Of a stretch of 30,967 bases of DNA, positions 28,542-30,967 are shown piece by piece. The notes under the pieces were generated by a model. It was not told where the DNA came from, did no database searches, and saw only the letters and a list, made by a program, of their open reading frames with translations. The position numbers and the translations under genes are program-made. This DNA comes from an uncultured Lachnospiraceae bacterium (GTDB taxonomy: Bacteria; Bacillota_A; Clostridia; Lachnospirales; Lachnospiraceae), in contig USJM01000003.1 in the NCBI GenBank assembly GCA_900555005.1, forward strand, positions 1-30,967, read 5' to 3'. Each line of letters begins with the position of its first letter. Positions within the stretch are counted from its first letter, which is position 1.

Positions 28542-28739
28542 ATGGCGAAGATGGGTAGACCGAAATCAGATAATCCGAAGCTGCACAGGTTTTCTGTGCG
28601 TGTGACGGATGCGGAATATGAGGATATCCTGAACTATTCCGAACTTCATGGACAATCGGTAACGAAGACATTTCTTGACGGCTATGCTCTTCTGAGGAAG
28701 GAACAATCTCAGGAGAATAAAACGGATCAGGCTGATTGA
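28542..28739 (+). CDS. Small ribbon-helix-helix-like DNA-binding protein (65 aa)
   Basis: It begins MAKMGRPKSDNPKLHRFSVR followed by VTDAEYEDILNYSELHGQSV and a TKTFLDGYALLRKE tail. This fits the ribbon-helix-helix plan: a basic GRPK N-terminus, a short beta strand (RFSVRVTD) and two helices. Such proteins are found with integrases as repressors, accessory factors or antitoxins. GGAGGA lies close before ATG 28542. The gene is 66 bp upstream of the second integrase and follows a strong promoter flanked by an inverted repeat, so self-repression is plausible (inference). Confidence 0.65.
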   Translation: MAKMGRPKSDNPKLHRFSVRVTDAEYEDILNYSELHGQSVTKTFLDGYALLRKEQSQENKTDQAD

Positions 28740-28805
28740 TCGGGTTGAAAACATGGCACTGCCGACAGTTCTTCCGGCCTCATGAAAAGAGCGAGGAAGG
28801 GAGAC

Positions 28806-30064
28806 ATGGCAGAGACGAAGACGCAGTCAAGAAAGGATCCTTCCGGGCATGTGCTCCGGAAGGGCGAGGGATACAGACAGGACAAAAAACTTTATATCTT
28901 CCAGTATACGGATCCAATCGGGCGGCCGGTTACGCTGTATGCGAATGACCTGCAGGAGCTGAGGCAGAAAGAGGACGCAGCCACAGCAGACCGGCTGGAC
29001 AATATTCAGTCTTACATCGCCGGAAAGATGACACTGAACTATGGATTCGACCGGTATATGAGCCTGAAGCACAACCTGAGACCGACGACGAAGGCGAATT
29101 ACACGTATCTGTATGACCGTTCGTCAGAGAGTCGATGGGGAAGATGCTTCTGAAGGACATCCGCTATTCGGATGTGAAGTACTTCTATTATCAGCTGCTC
29201 AATGAGAAGGGACTGAATCCGCTGACGCTCGACAACATTCACACACTGATCCATCCGGTATCTACGATGGGTGTGCGGGATGGCGTAATCCGGATCAATC
29301 CGGCAAGCGGCGTGATGTCGGAGATCAAGAAGAGCCGGCTCTGGGAAAAGAGCAATGCGAAGGGTTCAAGACATGCGCTGACGGAAGAGCAGGGACATGC
29401 ATTTCTCAGATACGTTGGGGAAAGCGGCACTTATCGTCACTGGCTTCCAATGTTCCTGGTGTTCTTTGGAACGGGAATGCGTGTCGGAGAGGTCTGCGGG
29501 CTCAGGTGGGAAGATATCAACTTCGAGAAACACGAGATCAGCGTCAATCACATCGTGGTATATGTCCGCAGTGAAGACGGGTGCCAGCTTCACATCAGCA
29601 CCCCGAAGACAGACAGCGGCATAAGAATTATTCCCATGATGGACGACGTGTATGATGTAATGAAAAATGAATACCAGCGGCAGGCTGCAGAGGGTTTCGA
29701 ATTTAATAATGTTACGCTTGACGGAATGACTCATTTCGTCTTCTGCAACCGCAGCGGGAACCTGTACTATCAGCGAACGGTCAACAGCGCGATTGCCCGG
29801 ATCACGGACGATTACAACGATCAGGAGACGCTGCTGGCGGCAAAGGAAGGCAGAGAACCGCTTCTGCTCCCTCATTTTTCGTGCCATCATATCAGGCACA
29901 CATTCTGCACGCGTATGTGTGAGAACGAGTCCAACATCAAAGCCATCCAGGAAATCATGGGACATGCGGATGTCAGGACGACGATGAACATCTACGCAGA
30001 GGCAACGGATACGATAAAGCATGAAGCGATTCAGTCGCTCCAGAAAGGATGGGAAATCTACTGA
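28806..30064 (+). CDS. int: Second tyrosine recombinase, paralogous to the first; one apparent frameshift
   Basis: It shares the arm-binding (YIFQYTDPIGRPVTLYA), core-binding and catalytic domains with the integrase at 1839-3077 and is plainly homologous along its length. Here Arg I is present (GTGMRVGE; CGT at 29480-29482), with KTDSG, HHIRHTF, GHADVRTTM and the Tyr in NIYAEA. The frame breaks at YLYDR: restoring one T at 29120-29121 gives DRFVRESMGKMLLKDIRYSD and joins the halves into about 419 residues. If the frameshift is real, the enzyme is dead and neither integrase in the island is intact. ATG 28806 has GAGGAAGG upstream. It sits at the right edge beside the candidate right att repeat. 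Confidence 0.85.
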
Positions 30065-30068
30065 TTCA

Positions 30069-30102
30069 CCTGCTTTGGACGAAGTCCGCCAGGGAACTTT
30101 TT
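30069..30102 (+). terminator. Possible weak terminator after the second integrase
   Basis: GGAC (30077-30080) and GTCC (30084-30087) form a 4-bp stem on a GAA loop. CCTG (30069-30072) and CAGG (30090-30093) can extend it with internal mismatches. A short T-run (30098-30102) follows. It would end rightward transcription of the integrase, but the stem is weak. Confidence 0.3.
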
Positions 30103-30135
30103 ACGGGAAATATACCATACATAAAAATCTCTTGA

Positions 30136-30154
30136 GTACATAAGAAGTACATAA
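30136..30154 (+). repeat. Candidate right attachment site (direct repeat with 84-102)
   Basis: The sequence GTACATAAGAAGTACATAA differs from the left copy at one position. A related ATACATAAAAA unit at 30117 mirrors the extra unit at 66 on the left. It lies 72 bp after the second integrase stop and 77 bp before the likely HD gene start. If this is attR, the empty chromosomal site would join the gene ending at 60 to the HD gene through one such repeat. Confidence 0.5.
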
Positions 30155-30230
30155 ATACACAACCGTTATTGCCCTTCCAGAGAGAGGCAGGAGCCGGGAG
30201 AGAGTGTGAAAAAGCCTGCAATTGCAAGCC

Positions 30231-30967
30231 ATGTGCAGTAATGCGATTGACCTACTTGATTTCCCGACCATGAAGTCCCTCAACGCGAAGAAGGACGAGG
30301 GAGCGGCAGAGGAAAGCGCAGCGCCGAAGAAAGATGCGCCTGCAGCAGAGAATAAAGCTGACAAAGCTGACAATGCTTCAGCAGAGACGGCTTCGACGGC
30401 TCCCGATGCAGATGAAAAGGATGCGTTTTCTTCCGTTCCGAAGACGCCGTCCATCCCGGCAGGAGAGAAGCTTGACGCCGGAATCAGCTATGAGGATGCG
30501 CTGGCGCTTCTGAAGAAGTATAATGAGGATGAATTCCACATCATCCACGGCGAGACGGTTGCGAGACTGATGGGATACTTTGCCCGGAAATATGATCCGG
30601 AAAACGAAGCGTTCTGGAAGATCTGCGGTCTTCTCCATGATCTGGACTGGGAGAAGTGGCAGGATGCCGTGCAGCACACCGTCAAGACGGCGGAGCTGCT
30701 TCAGGAAGCCGGCGTCAGCCCGATGGTTGCGCATGTCATCGAGACCCACAATTCCGACAACAACCCGGCGCTTCCAAAGCCGGAGCATCAGATGGAGTGT
30801 GTCCTGTGGGCCTGCGATGAACTGTCAGGACTCCTTGGCGCGATTGTCCGCATGTATCCGTCAAAGTCCGCACAGGATCTGAACCTTAAGTCCGTGAAGA
30901 AGAAGTTCAAGGACAAGCGTTTTGCGGCGGGCTGTGACAGAGACAACATCACCCGCGGGGCAGAGCG
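30231..30967 (+). CDS. HD-domain phosphohydrolase, 3' end outside window (partial)
   Basis: After a low-complexity Ala/Lys/Glu/Asp-rich N-terminus (about 20-75), the HD fold is clear: FHIIHGETVARLMGYF, ICGLLHDLDWEKW (the His-Asp pair), HTVKTAELLQEAGVS, MVAHVIETHNSD and CDELSGLLGA. HD proteins are metal-dependent phosphohydrolases. The substrate cannot be told from this stretch. The coding sequence continues past 30967. In-frame ATGs at 30231 and 30270 are candidate starts, but neither has a ribosome site, and TGA at 30207 closes the frame upstream, so the start is uncertain. It belongs to the flanking chromosome, and the island insertion may have changed its promoter region. Confidence 0.75.
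   Translation, partial: MCSNAIDLLDFPTMKSLNAKKDEGAAEESAAPKKDAPAAENKADKADNASAETASTAPDADEKDAFSSVPKTPSIPAGEKLDAGISYEDALALLKKYNEDEFHIIHGETVARLMGYFARKYDPENEAFWKICGLLHDLDWEKWQDAVQHTVKTAELLQEAGVSPMVAHVIETHNSDNNPALPKPEHQMECVLWACDELSGLLGAIVRMYPSKSAQDLNLKSVKKKFKDKRFAAGCDRDNITRGAE

Overview
The window looks like chromosome of a low- to mid-GC Bacillota, probably a Lachnospiraceae-like clostridium. The evidence is strong GGAGG ribosome sites, Tn916-like integrase/excisionase families and the general style of the proteins; no ribosomal RNA, tRNA or other marker is present to fix the taxon. It is an integrated island of about 30 kb. A 19-residue gene tail lies at the left edge and the start of an HD-domain hydrolase at the right edge. 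Each edge carries a near-identical 19-bp direct repeat, GTACATAARAAGTACATAA (84-102 and 30136-30154), which I read as candidate attachment sites.

Left module (about 186-3624): an intrinsic terminator; seven 41-bp hairpin repeats; a truncated ParB-like gene joined to an excisionase-like remnant; a second excisionase-like gene with an in-frame amber codon; a tyrosine integrase whose first catalytic arginine is cysteine; and a cluster of small genes. Right module (about 28425-30064): a perfect 10-bp inverted repeat, a near-consensus promoter, a small ribbon-helix-helix-like gene and a second integrase, paralogous to the first, with a frameshift.

Core (3743-28419): a minus-strand helix-turn-helix regulator diverges from a rightward gene run of about 23 kb that looks like one operon. 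Gene gaps are 186 bases or less, with two ATGA overlaps. In order: HerA-type ATPase; a protein with C-terminal Ig-like domains; a transglutaminase-like enzyme with an intact C-H-D triad; a very acidic protein ending in a papain-fold toxin-like domain; an Imm35-like/GrpE-like fusion; a lid-less Hsp70 (DnaK); a J-like zinc-ribbon/FN3 protein; a zinc-ribbon double-GTPase-type GTPase; a GAP1-N2-type GTPase-associated protein; a small membrane protein; a second, membrane-anchored GTPase; a zinc-ribbon/TM/surface-repeat protein; an M50-like membrane protease; and a zinc-ribbon/TM/YARHG protein. My reading is that this is a composite conflict (defence or effector) system. Its parts are an ATPase motor, an Hsp70 folding machine, protein-modifying effectors, GTPase switches and a membrane module with an intramembrane protease. 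The individual families are known; this assembly is the notable part, and its function is inferred, not shown.

Caution: at least 13 single-base frameshifts interrupt ten genes, and every one is repaired by adding one base to a short homopolymer. This pattern looks more like sequencing or assembly error than decay, so most of these genes are annotated here as single intact CDSs. The integrase Arg-to-Cys change, the amber codon and the ParB/Xis junction do not fit that pattern and may be genuine.
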